This document shows, piece by piece, positions 25,996 to 35,319 of a DNA stretch of 64,000 bases (its first letter is position 1; every line of letters begins with the position of its first letter). Source of the stretch: Marinobacter segnicrescens. Its GTDB lineage: Bacteria > Pseudomonadota > Gammaproteobacteria > Pseudomonadales > Oleiphilaceae. The position numbers and the translations under genes are program-made. The notes under the pieces were generated by a model. That model had not been told where the DNA came from. It did not search any database and saw nothing but the letters and a program-made list of their open reading frames with translations. Location of the stretch: contig NZ_FOHZ01000002.1 in the NCBI RefSeq assembly GCF_900111555.1, positions 186,001 to 250,000 of the forward strand, written 5' to 3'.

Positions 25996-26094
25996 CGGGG
26001 CCAGCGGTCGTATTCCCCTGTGGCAGCCAGGTGCTAGAATCATCGGACAGCCCCCTGACCGACCAGCAAGGCTGAGCGGTGGGGGGCAACCGAC

Positions 26095-26532
26095 ATGAAT
26101 TCCAGCAAACACGAGGATGCCATGGCAGCCATCAGCCAGGAGCGCGCCCGGGAGGAACTTGACCGGGAAAGCAGCAAGGTAAACCGGGACGACATCGAAG
26201 CCCTGCTGGAACGGCAGAAAAAGATCGAGGCCAAGGTGCAGGCCGGGGGCAAGCTTGAGCGGTTTTCCACGGATATCCGCCTGATGTTTTCGCTGCTACG
26301 GGATTACTGGAACGGCCGGTACAGACAGATTCCCTGGAAAAGCGTGGCGGCCATAGCCGGCGCCCTGCTCTATGTACTGAACCCCCTTGACCTGATTCCC
26401 GATGTGCTGATCGGCTTTGGGCTGCTGGACGATGCCGGCGTGGTGGCCCTGTGCCTGAAAATGGTGGAATCGGACCTGCACCGCTACGCTGCCTGGAAGG
26501 AGTTGGACGCCGAGGCGGCTGCCCGCGCCTGA
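26095..26532 (+). CDS. YkvA family protein (DUF1232)
   Basis: A 145-residue protein. The N-terminal third is charged and helical (coiled-coil-like, ERAREELDRESSKVN). The DUF1232 core is at about 75-125: SVAAIAGALLYVLNPLDLIPD, followed by GFGLLDDAGVVALCL, giving one or two short hydrophobic helices with the invariant P-x-D-L-I-P-D pattern. The family is broad and its function unknown. ATG at 26095 is chosen; a second in-frame ATG is at 26122. Confidence 0.83.
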   Translation: MNSSKHEDAMAAISQERAREELDRESSKVNRDDIEALLERQKKIEAKVQAGGKLERFSTDIRLMFSLLRDYWNGRYRQIPWKSVAAIAGALLYVLNPLDLIPDVLIGFGLLDDAGVVALCLKMVESDLHRYAAWKELDAEAAARA

Positions 26533-26630
26533 AAGCCGGTTTGATGTGCATCAACGTCCTGACCGGCGCCATGGCGTAGGGTGAACGCACATCAGTGTCA
26601 GCCATCGTCCAACAATTATCAGGGCCCGCC

Positions 26631-27878
26631 ATGGATTTTGATTATTCGGAAGACGCCCGCCAGGTCCAGGACCTGATGCGGCGATTCATGAAAAAACACG
26701 TACTGCCCCGCAACAGCGACTGGTTGCGCAGCGCCGAGGACGGCGTCTATCCGCTGGATATTATCGAGCCCATCAAGGCCCAGGCCCGGGAAGACGGCCT
26801 CTGGAACCTGTTTCTGCCAGAGCTGAAAGAACACGAACCGGGCACCCCCATGTCCAACCTCGACTACGCCCCACTGGCCGAAATCATGGGCCGGCTGCCA
26901 TGGGCCGCCGAACTATTCAACTGCAGCGCCCCGGACACCGGCAATATGGAACTGCTGCATCGGTTCGCGACCGATGAGCAGTACGAGACCTGGCTGAAAC
27001 CCCAGCTTGACGGCACCATTCGCTCCTGTTTCGCCATGAGCGAGCCGGACACGGCCTCCTCCGACGCCACCAATATCAGCACGACCATCCGGCGCGACGG
27101 TGACGAGTATGTGGTGGATGGCCGTAAATGGTTCATTACCGGCGCCAATCACCCCAACTGCCGCTTTGCAATCGTACTGGGCCGTTGCGATGACGGCCCC
27201 GGTGACAGCCGCCACCACGAGCACTCCATGGTCATCGTGCCCATGGACGCCCCCGGCCTTGAGGTTGTCCGCAACATTCCCATCATGCAGCACCACTCCC
27301 CAGAGGGACATTGCGAGATCGCCTTCCGCAACGTGCGGGTCCCGGCGAAGAACCTGCTGGGCAAACCCGGCGAAGGCTTTGCCATGGCCCAGGCACGCCT
27401 GGGACCCGGCCGGGTGCATCACTGCATGCGTACCATCGGGCAGTGTGAACTGGCACTGGAAATGATGACTGAGCGAGCGCTGGAGCGCCGCACCTTCGGC
27501 AAGTTCCTCAGTGAGTTCGAAAACGTGCGGGACTGGATTGCGGAGTCACGACTGGAAATCGACCAGGCCCGCCTGCTGGTGTTACAGGCGGCCTGGAAGA
27601 TGGATCAGTACGGCAACCAGGCAGCGAGAGTGGACGTATCCGCCATCAAACTGGTGGCCGCGCGCCTTCAGACCCGTGTCGTGGACCGGGCGATGCAGGT
27701 GTTCGGTGCCATGGGCCTGACACCAGACACTCCCCTCGCCTACCTGTGGACCTGGGGAAGGGCCCTGCGCTTCCTCGACGGCCCGGATGAGGTGCACCTG
27801 CGTACCGTGGCCCGGGCTGAAATCGAGAAGGCCAAGGAGCACCGGGGCTCAACGGCGGCTTACTACAACCTCCGCTGA
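26631..27878 (+). CDS. Acyl-CoA dehydrogenase family protein
   Basis: A 415-residue FAD-dependent acyl-CoA dehydrogenase. Family marks are CFAMSEPDTASSDATN (FAD/substrate contact, about 135-150), the WFITGANHP segment, and the C-terminal QVFGAMGLTPDTPLAYLWTWGRALRFLDGPDEVH, where the R-x-x-x-x-x-D-G-x-x-E block is typical of the FadE10/FadE17-like and isovaleryl-like branches. It introduces a 2,3-double bond into an acyl-CoA and passes electrons to ETF. The frame is open to a GTG at 26595, but the ATG at 26631 starts at the family N-terminus. It converges on the acetoacetyl-CoA synthetase gene. Confidence 0.9.
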   Translation: MDFDYSEDARQVQDLMRRFMKKHVLPRNSDWLRSAEDGVYPLDIIEPIKAQAREDGLWNLFLPELKEHEPGTPMSNLDYAPLAEIMGRLPWAAELFNCSAPDTGNMELLHRFATDEQYETWLKPQLDGTIRSCFAMSEPDTASSDATNISTTIRRDGDEYVVDGRKWFITGANHPNCRFAIVLGRCDDGPGDSRHHEHSMVIVPMDAPGLEVVRNIPIMQHHSPEGHCEIAFRNVRVPAKNLLGKPGEGFAMAQARLGPGRVHHCMRTIGQCELALEMMTERALERRTFGKFLSEFENVRDWIAESRLEIDQARLLVLQAAWKMDQYGNQAARVDVSAIKLVAARLQTRVVDRAMQVFGAMGLTPDTPLAYLWTWGRALRFLDGPDEVHLRTVARAEIEKAKEHRGSTAAYYNLR

Positions 27879-27917
27879 GCCTCTGATGCCCTGTCAGGGG
27901 ATCGCTGCCAGTCAGCC

Positions 27918-29900
27918 TCACTCTGCTGGCGCTGTTCCCCTTTCCTCGGCAAAGCGGATGTAGAAATCCAGGCTGCCCGGGTTAGCCATGGCATCCGGAC
28001 TCGCCACCTGGGACAGGGGCTTGCCGAGCAACAGCTTGCGGATGGGCAGCTCCATTTTCTTGCCGGTCAGCGTGTAGGGAATCTCCGCTGTCGGGATGAT
28101 CTCATTGGGCACGTGACGGGCTGACAGGTTGTCCCGGATGGCCGCGCGGATTCGCCCTTTCAGGTCATCGTCCAGGGTGACACCTTCACGTAACACCACA
28201 AACAGTGGCATGTAGGACTCCCGACCCAGGTATTCCAGGTCAACAATCAGCGAATCCATCACTTCCGGAATCTCTTCCACCACCCGGTAGATTTCACCGG
28301 TGCCCATACGCACGCCCTGGCGGTTGATGGTGGTGTCCGAACGGCCATAGATGATGGCGCCACCCCGTGGCGTAATGCGAATCCAGTCACCGTGACGCCA
28401 GATCCCCGGATAGGTATCGAAGTAGCTGTCATGATAGCGATGGCCACCTTCATCACCCCAGAAGTAGAGGGGCATGGAAGGCATGGGCTTGGTGACAACC
28501 AGCTCACCCACCTCGTCTTCCAGCGGCTTACCGTCTTCATCAAAGGCATACACGGCTGTACCCAGGGTGCGACACTGCATCTCACCGGCGTACACCGGCA
28601 TGATGGGGTTACAGCCGACATAGAAAGCGGCGACGTCGGTACCACCGCTGATGGGTGCCACCAGCACGTTGTTACCGATCTCGTTCATGATCCACTTGTA
28701 ACCTTCATCCGGCAGCGGCGAGCCGGTGGAGCCGACAGAGTGAATTCCACTGAGATCCGCATACTCCCGCGGGTGAATCTCTGCCTTCTTGCAGTTGAGG
28801 AAGTACGCAGCACCGGCGCCGAAGAAGGTTACGCCCGCCTCCCCGGCAAATCGCCACAGGGTACCCAGATCCGGATAGCCGGGATTGCCGTCGTAGATGC
28901 AGATGGTGGATCCCAGCAGCAAGCCGCCGATCTGGGCATTCCACATGATCCAGCCCGTCGTGGTGAACCACAGGTACCGGTCATCCGGCTGCAGGTCCAT
29001 GTGCAGGCCCTGGCCCTGCAGCCCTTCCAGCAGGGCGCCGCCATGGCTGTGCACAATGGGCTTGGGCATGCCGGTGGTGCCGGAGGAATAAACCACCCAC
29101 AGGGGATGGTCAAAGGGCAGCTGCTCGAAGCTCATGGGCTCGTCATGGGCCAGCATATCTGACCAGGCCACACTGTTTTCCAGGGCCGCCCCGGCGTCCA
29201 GGTAAGGCAACAGCACCACCTGCTCCAGGGTGGGCAATTCCTCCCGCAGCTGCTTCACAACATCCATGCGACTGAAATCCTTGCCGCCATAGCGATAGCC
29301 GTCTACCGCAATCATGACCTTGGGATCGATCTGACGGAACCGGTCAATCACGCTACGGGTGCCCATATCCGGCGAGCAGCTCGACCAGATGGCACCGATG
29401 CTGGCACACGCATAGAAGGCGACAACCGTTTCAGGAATATTCGGCAGATAGGCCACCACGCGATCGCCGGACTTTACACCCATCTGGCGCAGGGCATGGG
29501 CGAAGGAAGCGACCTGTTTCTTGAGATCACCCCAGGATAGCTCCTGCAGCTCACGGATCTCGGAGCGGGAAATGATCGCGGGGCGCCCGGGTTCATCTTC
29601 ATGGTAACGGAAGGCCTGCTCGATCATGTTCATTCGTGCGCCGTCAAACCAGGTAGCGCCCGGCATCCTGTAGTCGCTGAGCACGCTGGAGTAGGGCGCG
29701 GAATGGCGGATATCGAAATAGTCCCAGAAGGCAGCCCAGAACTCTTCCAGGTGATCCACTGACCACTGCCAGAGCGAATTATAGTTATCGAAGGTCAGGC
29801 CCTTGTTGTCCGTCAGCCACTGCATAAAATCATGCATGCGGCTACGTTCGATACGGGCCTGGTCGGGTTGCCAGAGGCATTCGGGGGTCTGGTCTGTCAT
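27918..29900 (-). CDS. Acetoacetate--CoA ligase
   Basis: A 660-residue ANL-family enzyme. The N-terminal acetyl-CoA-synthetase-like cap (about 35-95, YNSLWQWSVDHLEEFW) is present. The core motif is VVYSSGTTGMPKPIVHSHGG (about 270-289), with the adenine-binding GGTDVA and the C-terminal TLTGKKMELPIRKLL carrying the catalytic Lys. Together these match AacS, which makes acetoacetyl-CoA from acetoacetate and ATP. The product feeds the thiolase encoded at 39251. The ATG at 29900 has GGAG six bases upstream; the Met at 29912 has none. Confidence 0.9.
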   Translation of the reverse strand: MTDQTPECLWQPDQARIERSRMHDFMQWLTDNKGLTFDNYNSLWQWSVDHLEEFWAAFWDYFDIRHSAPYSSVLSDYRMPGATWFDGARMNMIEQAFRYHEDEPGRPAIISRSEIRELQELSWGDLKKQVASFAHALRQMGVKSGDRVVAYLPNIPETVVAFYACASIGAIWSSCSPDMGTRSVIDRFRQIDPKVMIAVDGYRYGGKDFSRMDVVKQLREELPTLEQVVLLPYLDAGAALENSVAWSDMLAHDEPMSFEQLPFDHPLWVVYSSGTTGMPKPIVHSHGGALLEGLQGQGLHMDLQPDDRYLWFTTTGWIMWNAQIGGLLLGSTICIYDGNPGYPDLGTLWRFAGEAGVTFFGAGAAYFLNCKKAEIHPREYADLSGIHSVGSTGSPLPDEGYKWIMNEIGNNVLVAPISGGTDVAAFYVGCNPIMPVYAGEMQCRTLGTAVYAFDEDGKPLEDEVGELVVTKPMPSMPLYFWGDEGGHRYHDSYFDTYPGIWRHGDWIRITPRGGAIIYGRSDTTINRQGVRMGTGEIYRVVEEIPEVMDSLIVDLEYLGRESYMPLFVVLREGVTLDDDLKGRIRAAIRDNLSARHVPNEIIPTAEIPYTLTGKKMELPIRKLLLGKPLSQVASPDAMANPGSLDFYIRFAEERGTAPAE

Positions 29901-29998
29901 GGCTATCTCCATTGTTGTTGGTTATCGTGAGCTTGCCCGGGGCACAGGTTGCTTTCATCTCACTGTGATTTTCTGGCGTCGCCGGCTACAGTAAAAAT

Positions 29999-30020
29999 CC
30001 GGTAAACGCGAATTTACCGG
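29999..30020. promoter_or_regulatory. Perfect 8-bp inverted repeat between aacS-like and livJ-like genes
   Basis: CCGGTAAA and TTTACCGG flank CGCGAA, in the 332-bp divergent gap. It lies 98 bp before the ligase start codon and 212 bp before the binding-protein gene, a sensible place for a shared operator. A second, weaker repeat with GTTGA...TCAAC follows directly (30020-30042). The rest of the gap is AT-rich leader without an open gene. Confidence 0.5.
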
Positions 30021-30232
30021 TTGAACTGATTGAGTAAATCAACTATACCTTTGATTCGAGGGGCAAAACGCAACTGCCTGAATCGTTCACCAATTTCAGG
30101 AGGTATTTTCATAGTAAAAAATAATGAAAGTCCAGATTGAATAGAACAAGCGCTCGCTATACAGTCTGAACCACTCAGAAACAAATACAAGAAGACAGCT
30201 GCCGTGTTGGCAGCGAATATCAGGAGAAAATC

Positions 30233-31492
30233 ATGCTACGAAACAAGAAGACCGGACTGTTCACCGGCACCATGATCGGCCTTTCCATGGCCATTTCATC
30301 CATCACCTACGCCCAGGAAGGTCCGATCCGGATCTCCTACATTGAACCGCTCTCCGGCCCCTTCGCCAACGTGGGTGACGCCGGCCTCAAGCATTTCCGC
30401 TTTGCCGCTGAAAAAATGAACGAGCAGGGTGGCATCCTCGGCCGCGATATCGAAATCGTCGCCATGGACAACAAGCAGAGCCCCTCTGAGTCAGTACAGC
30501 TGGTTCAACGCTCCATCGATGAAGGCATCAACTTTGTCACCCAGGGCAACGGCTCCAACGTGGCCGGCGCCATGGTCGAGGCGGTGGATCGCAACAACCG
30601 CCGTAACGAAGACAACAAGGTACTTTACCTGAACTACGCCGCAGTGGACCCGGCCCTCACCAATGAGCGCTGCAGCTTCTACCACTTCCGTTTTGATGCC
30701 GCTTCCGACATCAAGCTCGAAGCACTGTCCAACTACATGAAGTCTCGCGATGATGAAATCGACAAGATCTTCCTGATCAACCAGGACTACTCTCACGGGC
30801 AGTTCATCTCCAAGCGCATGAAGGAGCTGGTGGACGAGAAGGGCATCGAGGCTGAAATCGTCGGCGACGTACTGCACCCGATCGCCCAGGTTCGGGACTT
30901 CTCCCCGTACATCTCCCGCATCCAGCAATCCGGTGCCGATACCGTGGTATCCGGCAACTGGGGTAACGATCTGTCCCTGCTGGTACGCGCCATCGACAGC
31001 GCCGGCCTGGACGTGAACATCTACACATACTATGGCGGTGGCCTGGGTACTCCGGCAGCCGTTGGCCCCCGTGGTGAAGGTATCCTTTACCAGATCACCG
31101 AATGGCATGCAGACGTGAACGTCGACGAGGGCCTCACCGAGTACGAGAAGTGGTTCCAGGAGTTCAAGGAACGCTACCCGGAAATCGACTGGTACTATCA
31201 CCGCATCTACAATCAGATGCACATGCTGAAAGCAGCCATCGAGGAAGTGGGCAACGCCGAGGATATCGACGCCATCGCCCGGGCGCTGGAAGGCATGGAA
31301 TTCGAGTCCCAGACTGGCACCATCACCATGCGTGCCCAGGATCACCAGATCCTGCAGCCCATGTACATGTCCGTGATGGACACCAACGCCAAGTACGATG
31401 CTGACAACTCTGGTGTCGGCTTCCGTACCGTGGCCAACATCCCTGTTGAACAGGCTACGGTTGATACCACCTGCGACATGAGACGTCCGTAA
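30233..31492 (+). CDS. Branched-chain amino acid-type ABC transporter substrate-binding protein
   Basis: A 419-residue periplasmic binding protein of the LivJ family. The Sec signal ends in SITYAQEG near residue 28. The mature part begins IRISYIEPLSGPFANVG and continues with KHFRFAAEKMNEQGGILGRDIEIV, the canonical type I fold opening. In the second lobe DIKLEALSNYMK and VVSGNWGNDLSLLVRA are visible. The genes around it are acyl-CoA catabolic, so the ligand may be a carboxylate rather than an amino acid; this is inference. A hairpin after the gene separates it from livH. Confidence 0.9.
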   Translation: MLRNKKTGLFTGTMIGLSMAISSITYAQEGPIRISYIEPLSGPFANVGDAGLKHFRFAAEKMNEQGGILGRDIEIVAMDNKQSPSESVQLVQRSIDEGINFVTQGNGSNVAGAMVEAVDRNNRRNEDNKVLYLNYAAVDPALTNERCSFYHFRFDAASDIKLEALSNYMKSRDDEIDKIFLINQDYSHGQFISKRMKELVDEKGIEAEIVGDVLHPIAQVRDFSPYISRIQQSGADTVVSGNWGNDLSLLVRAIDSAGLDVNIYTYYGGGLGTPAAVGPRGEGILYQITEWHADVNVDEGLTEYEKWFQEFKERYPEIDWYYHRIYNQMHMLKAAIEEVGNAEDIDAIARALEGMEFESQTGTITMRAQDHQILQPMYMSVMDTNAKYDADNSGVGFRTVANIPVEQATVDTTCDMRRP

Positions 31493-31504
31493 GCCCCAGC
31501 CATA

Positions 31505-31535
31505 CTCCGGTGGCGCAATGCCACCGGAGCTTTTC
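31505..31535 (+). terminator. Hairpin between livJ-like and livH-like genes
   Basis: CTCCGGTGGC pairs with GCCACCGGAG around GCAAT and is followed by CTTTTC. This partial terminator would keep the binding protein in excess over the membrane components. Confidence 0.75.
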
Positions 31536-31563
31536 AGAAAAATAAACCAGGATTCGTCTCACC

Positions 31564-32508
31564 ATGCTCGAAACCATCGCTTATTCGATTTTCAATGGCG
31601 TGCTCTACGGTACGCTGCTGTTCATGATGTCCAGCGGCCTGACCCTGATCTTCGGGATGATGGGTGTCTTGAACTTTGCTCATGCCAGCTTCTATATGCT
31701 GGGTGCCTATTTCGCCTATACCTTTGGCCTGGGAACCGGCTTCTGGGTGGCACTGTTCCTCGCCCCGATTGCCGTCGGCGCCATGGGCGCCCTGGTTGAA
31801 CGCTATGGCCTGCGCCGGGTTCACCAGTATGGTCATGTACCGGAACTGCTCTTCACCTTTGGCCTGGCCTATGTGATCGAGGAACTGGTTGCCCTGTTCT
31901 GGGGTACCGTGCCGGTTGCCTACAAGGCCCCTGCCGCCCTGAACACCACCGCATTCACCATGTTCGGCCTGGATTATTCCTGGTTCAAGGTCTTTATCCT
32001 GCTGGTTGCCGTCGCCATGTTTGTCGGGCTCTGGGCCCTGATCAAGAAAACCCGTGCCGGCCTGATTATCCAGGGCGCCCTGTCCCGTCCGGATATGGTT
32101 GGCGCACTGGGTCATAACGTACCCATGGTCTTTACCCTCGTATTCGCCTTTGGCTGTGCCCTGGCTGGCCTTGGCGGCGTCGTCGGCGGCATTCACTTTG
32201 TCACCGACCCCGGCATGGCGTTCATGATGGGCCCGATTGTCTTCGTTGTGGTGGTGCTTGGGGGCCTGGGCTCGGTTCCCGGGGCACTGGTCGCCTCCCT
32301 GATCATCGGCATCCTGCAGACCTTCTTCCTGTCAGTGAACTTCTCCCTGGCCGACAGCATTGGCACGCTGGGCATCGAGAATTCCGGCTTCTTCGGTGTG
32401 CTCTGGCATATGGAAGCTACCCGTATTGCCCCCGTACTTCCGTTCCTGCTGCTGGTACTGACCCTGATCTTCAGACCCCGTGGCCTGTTCGGGAAGCGTG
32501 AAGCATGA
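31564..32508 (+). CDS. livH: Branched-chain amino acid-type ABC transporter permease (LivH)
   Basis: A 314-residue inner-membrane permease with about eight helices. The opening SIFNGVLYGTLLFMMSSGLTLIFGMMGVLNFAHA is the LivH pattern (motif parts at about 8-41). The EAA-like coupling region lies in GALSRPDMVGALGHNVPM (about 175-192). The C-terminus has GGLGSVPGALVASLIIG. It overlaps the next gene by 4 bp, as expected for coupled translation. Confidence 0.92.
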   Translation: MLETIAYSIFNGVLYGTLLFMMSSGLTLIFGMMGVLNFAHASFYMLGAYFAYTFGLGTGFWVALFLAPIAVGAMGALVERYGLRRVHQYGHVPELLFTFGLAYVIEELVALFWGTVPVAYKAPAALNTTAFTMFGLDYSWFKVFILLVAVAMFVGLWALIKKTRAGLIIQGALSRPDMVGALGHNVPMVFTLVFAFGCALAGLGGVVGGIHFVTDPGMAFMMGPIVFVVVVLGGLGSVPGALVASLIIGILQTFFLSVNFSLADSIGTLGIENSGFFGVLWHMEATRIAPVLPFLLLVLTLIFRPRGLFGKREA

Positions 32509-33815
32509 CAACCACAACAACAACGCAACAGGAAACCAAATCTATGGCTACCAATACCGCAGCAGGAAGCACTAACCTGCTGAAGTTATGGCCCTGGGTG
32601 GTCGTACCGCTTGTGGCGATCGTGCTGCCCTTCCTCTTTGATTCGGGTCATGCCATCAACCTGCTCAGCCATATGGGCGTGGCGATTATCTTTGCCCTGT
32701 CCTATAACATGCTGCTGGGCAATACCGGCCTGCTGTCCTTCGGGCACGCGGTCTACTATGGCCTCGGCGCCTACGTGGCCATGCACCTGCTACGCAGCAT
32801 CAATGATGCCGGCGGCGAAGGCCTGCCCATTGAACTGCTTCCCCTGGTGGGCGCCGGTGCCGGCCTGTTTTTCGGCATTATCTTCGGCACCTTCTCGGTT
32901 CGCCGGGCCGGCGTCGTCTTTGCGATGATCACCCTGGGCCTGGGCGCCCTGGTGCACTCCAGCTCGCTGATGTTCACCGATTTCTTCGGTGGCGAGGCAG
33001 GCCTGTTCGGCTACCGGGACGAAGCGCCGTCGCTGTTTGGCGTGGACTACGCCCCCAGCCGTAACGTGTACTTCCTGGTGGTGGCCTGGGCAATGATTGC
33101 AGCCATCCTGATCTACCTGCTCAAGAAGACGCCGCTGGGCTGGATGGCGAACGCCGTCCGGGATAACCCGGAACGGGCCCAGTTCGTGGGTTATGACCCC
33201 ACCATCGTGCGCTTCATCCAGTTTGCCTTGTCAGCGATGTTTGCCGGCCTTGCCGGTGGCCTTTTCGTGATCACCGACGAGATCGTCAACGACGAAGCTG
33301 TGAACGCACTCACGTCAGGTGCTGTATTGCTGGGCACCTATATCGGTGGCATCGGCTACTTCATCGGCCCGATCGTGGGTGGAACGCTGGTGACTTTCCT
33401 TGAGAGCTCCCTCTCCGCCTACACCGAGGCCTGGGTGCTGTATTTCGGCCTGATGTTCATCGCCATCGTCATGTTTGCCCCCATGGGCCTTGTGGGTATC
33501 GTCCATACCCAGTACCTCAACTGGAAAGCGGGCGGCTGGAAAGGCAACACCGGTGCCCGGCTGTATATCCTGCTGACCGGCCTGGTAGGCATATTTGGAC
33601 TGGTCTGCGTGATCGAGCTGGCCTACCACTACTTCCGTAGCTGGGATCCGAGCGCTCCCTTCGCCCTGATGGGTGTCACCGTTGATGCAACCAACGCCCT
33701 GCCCTGGCTGGTGTCCTTTGGTATCGCCATCATCGGTTTCGGGCTGATGCTGTTCCACGGCAACCCGATGCTCAAGCGTAAACTCGGCGCCAAGTCAGAC
33801 GGAGGTAAGGCATGA
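32505..33815 (+). CDS. livM: Branched-chain amino acid-type ABC transporter permease (LivM)
   Basis: A 436-residue permease with about ten helices, longer than the usual LivM because of an N-terminal polar tail (a run of Thr codons) and two extra C-terminal helices after residue 340 (LYILLTGLVGIFGLVCV and LPWLVSFGIAIIGFGLMLF). The core has LSYNMLLGNTGLLSFGHAVYYG (parts at 66-87) and the coupling-loop segment MANAVRDNPERAQFVGYDP. The first ATG overlaps livH; an internal ATG at 32544 is an alternative. Confidence 0.9.
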   Translation: MTTTTTTQQETKSMATNTAAGSTNLLKLWPWVVVPLVAIVLPFLFDSGHAINLLSHMGVAIIFALSYNMLLGNTGLLSFGHAVYYGLGAYVAMHLLRSINDAGGEGLPIELLPLVGAGAGLFFGIIFGTFSVRRAGVVFAMITLGLGALVHSSSLMFTDFFGGEAGLFGYRDEAPSLFGVDYAPSRNVYFLVVAWAMIAAILIYLLKKTPLGWMANAVRDNPERAQFVGYDPTIVRFIQFALSAMFAGLAGGLFVITDEIVNDEAVNALTSGAVLLGTYIGGIGYFIGPIVGGTLVTFLESSLSAYTEAWVLYFGLMFIAIVMFAPMGLVGIVHTQYLNWKAGGWKGNTGARLYILLTGLVGIFGLVCVIELAYHYFRSWDPSAPFALMGVTVDATNALPWLVSFGIAIIGFGLMLFHGNPMLKRKLGAKSDGGKA

Positions 33816-34567
33816 CTACCCGTAACGCACTCGAACTCAAGGGCGTAAAGAAGAACTTCGGGCGCGCCGAGATCATCCGCGGTCTGAACCTCGAGGTTCA
33901 TGAACACGAACGCCACGTGATCATCGGCCCCAATGGTGCCGGCAAGTCCACCATGTTCAACCTGATCAGTGGACGGATGAAGGTTTCCGACGGCTCTATC
34001 AAGCTGTTCGGTAACGATATTCACAACCTGCCGGCCCACAAGGTCAACCGCATGGGCCTGAGCCGCAGCTTCCAGGTAACCAACCTGTTCCAGAACATGA
34101 CGGTTATGGAGAACCTGCGTTGCTCGCTGCTCTGGTCGGAAGGTCATAAATACGCCTTCTGGAAGAGCGTCATGGGCCAGCAGGCGGTGACGGATCGGGC
34201 CTACGAACTGGCCGAGCGCCTGAACCTGACCGAGCAGGCCGAGATTCCGGCGTCCCTGCTCACCTACGCCCAGCAACGGTCACTGGAGATCGGCTGTACC
34301 GTTGCTTCTGGTGCCAAGGTGATCCTGCTGGACGAGCCCACGGCGGGCATGAGCCGTACCGAAGCCAACGACGTCATTCAGCTGATCCAGCGTATGACCG
34401 GCGAAAACACCCTGGTGGTGGTAGAGCACGACCTGAGCGTGGTCTTCGAACTGGCAGACCGCATTTCCGTACTGGTGTATGGCGAAATCATCGCCACCGG
34501 CACCCCGGAAGAAATCCGCAACAACGCGGCCGTTCAGGAAGCCTATCTCGGTACGGAGGTCCACTGA
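33812..34567 (+). CDS. livG: Branched-chain amino acid-type ABC transporter ATPase (LivG)
   Basis: A 251-residue ATPase. Walker A is GPNGAGKST (39-47), Walker B is VILLDEPTAGMS, and the switch His is in VVEHDLSVVF. The signature is LLTYAQQRSLEIG, where standard LivG has an LSYG-type motif, and the D-loop reads AGMSRTEA. The C-terminus has the LivG-type extension ending YLGTEVH. It overlaps both neighbours by a few bases. The unusual signature, shared with an odd Walker A in livF, is noted under findings. Confidence 0.91.
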   Translation: MTTRNALELKGVKKNFGRAEIIRGLNLEVHEHERHVIIGPNGAGKSTMFNLISGRMKVSDGSIKLFGNDIHNLPAHKVNRMGLSRSFQVTNLFQNMTVMENLRCSLLWSEGHKYAFWKSVMGQQAVTDRAYELAERLNLTEQAEIPASLLTYAQQRSLEIGCTVASGAKVILLDEPTAGMSRTEANDVIQLIQRMTGENTLVVVEHDLSVVFELADRISVLVYGEIIATGTPEEIRNNAAVQEAYLGTEVH

Positions 34568-35265
34568 TGCTCAAGATCCAGGATTTACACGCCTACTATG
34601 GCAAGAGCCACGTGCTTCGTGGCGCCAACATGACCGTTAACCGTGGGGAAATTGTCAGCCTGCTGGGCCGTAACGGGGTCGGGCGCTCAACCCTGTGCAA
34701 GGCCGTTATGGGCCTGGTACCGCCGGTGGGACATATCGAGTTCGATGGCAAGACCATCAGTGGCAAGCAATCCCATGAGATTGCCCACGCCGGCATTGGC
34801 TATGTCCCCGAAGACCGGGCGATTTTCCCGGGCCTCTCGGTGGTACAGAACCTCGAACTTGGCATGAAGAAAAAGGGCCAGACCGGTGAGAAGTGGACCC
34901 TCGACAAGGTCTACGAGTGGTTCCCCCGCCTGAAGGAGCGCGAGCATACCCCGGCAGAGGTGCTGTCCGGTGGTGAGCAGCAGATGCTCAGCATGTTCCG
35001 CGCCCTGATGGGCGACCCCCAGTGCATACTTGTGGACGAACCCACCGAGGGCCTCGCACCCAAGGTCGTCGCCGATGTAGCTGCCATCCTCAAACAGATG
35101 GCAGAAGATGGCCTGGCGGTACTTCTGGTAGAGCAGAAGCTCTCCATCGCCCTGGACATCGCTGACCGCATCTACATCATGGGTGACGGGAATATTGTCT
35201 ACGAAGGCACACCTGAAGAGCTGAAAAACAACCCCGAAATCCGCAAAGAATGGCTGGAGGTCTAG
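34567..35265 (+). CDS. livF: Branched-chain amino acid-type ABC transporter ATPase (LivF) with Arg in Walker A
   Basis: A 232-residue ATPase. The signature VLSGGEQQML, Walker B CILVDEPTEGLAP and the LivF-type ending (IVYEGTPEELKNNPEIRKEWLEV, broken across its last 23 residues) are normal. Walker A reads GRNGVGRST (34-42): Arg40 replaces the Lys that contacts the ATP phosphates. The gene starts on the last base of the livG stop, so the transporter genes are translationally coupled. The H-loop position reads VEQKLS, Gln instead of His, as in many LivF proteins. Confidence 0.88.
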   Translation: MLKIQDLHAYYGKSHVLRGANMTVNRGEIVSLLGRNGVGRSTLCKAVMGLVPPVGHIEFDGKTISGKQSHEIAHAGIGYVPEDRAIFPGLSVVQNLELGMKKKGQTGEKWTLDKVYEWFPRLKEREHTPAEVLSGGEQQMLSMFRALMGDPQCILVDEPTEGLAPKVVADVAAILKQMAEDGLAVLLVEQKLSIALDIADRIYIMGDGNIVYEGTPEELKNNPEIRKEWLEV

Positions 35266-35271
35266 GAAGCA

Positions 35272-35302
35272 GCCCACCCGGAGCAACTTGCCCCGGGTGG
35301 GC
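35272..35302 (+). terminator. GC-rich hairpin after livF
   Basis: GCCCACCCGG pairs with CCGGGTGGGC across an 11-nt loop, directly after the livF stop. No T tract follows and the next start codon is only 18 bp on, so some read-through is likely. Confidence 0.5.
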
Positions 35303-35319
35303 CGCCCCGGAAACTGTCA

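Noticed and set aside
34951..35130. Gln instead of the H-loop His in LivF
   Set aside because: This is common in LivF proteins and so is not a finding by itself.
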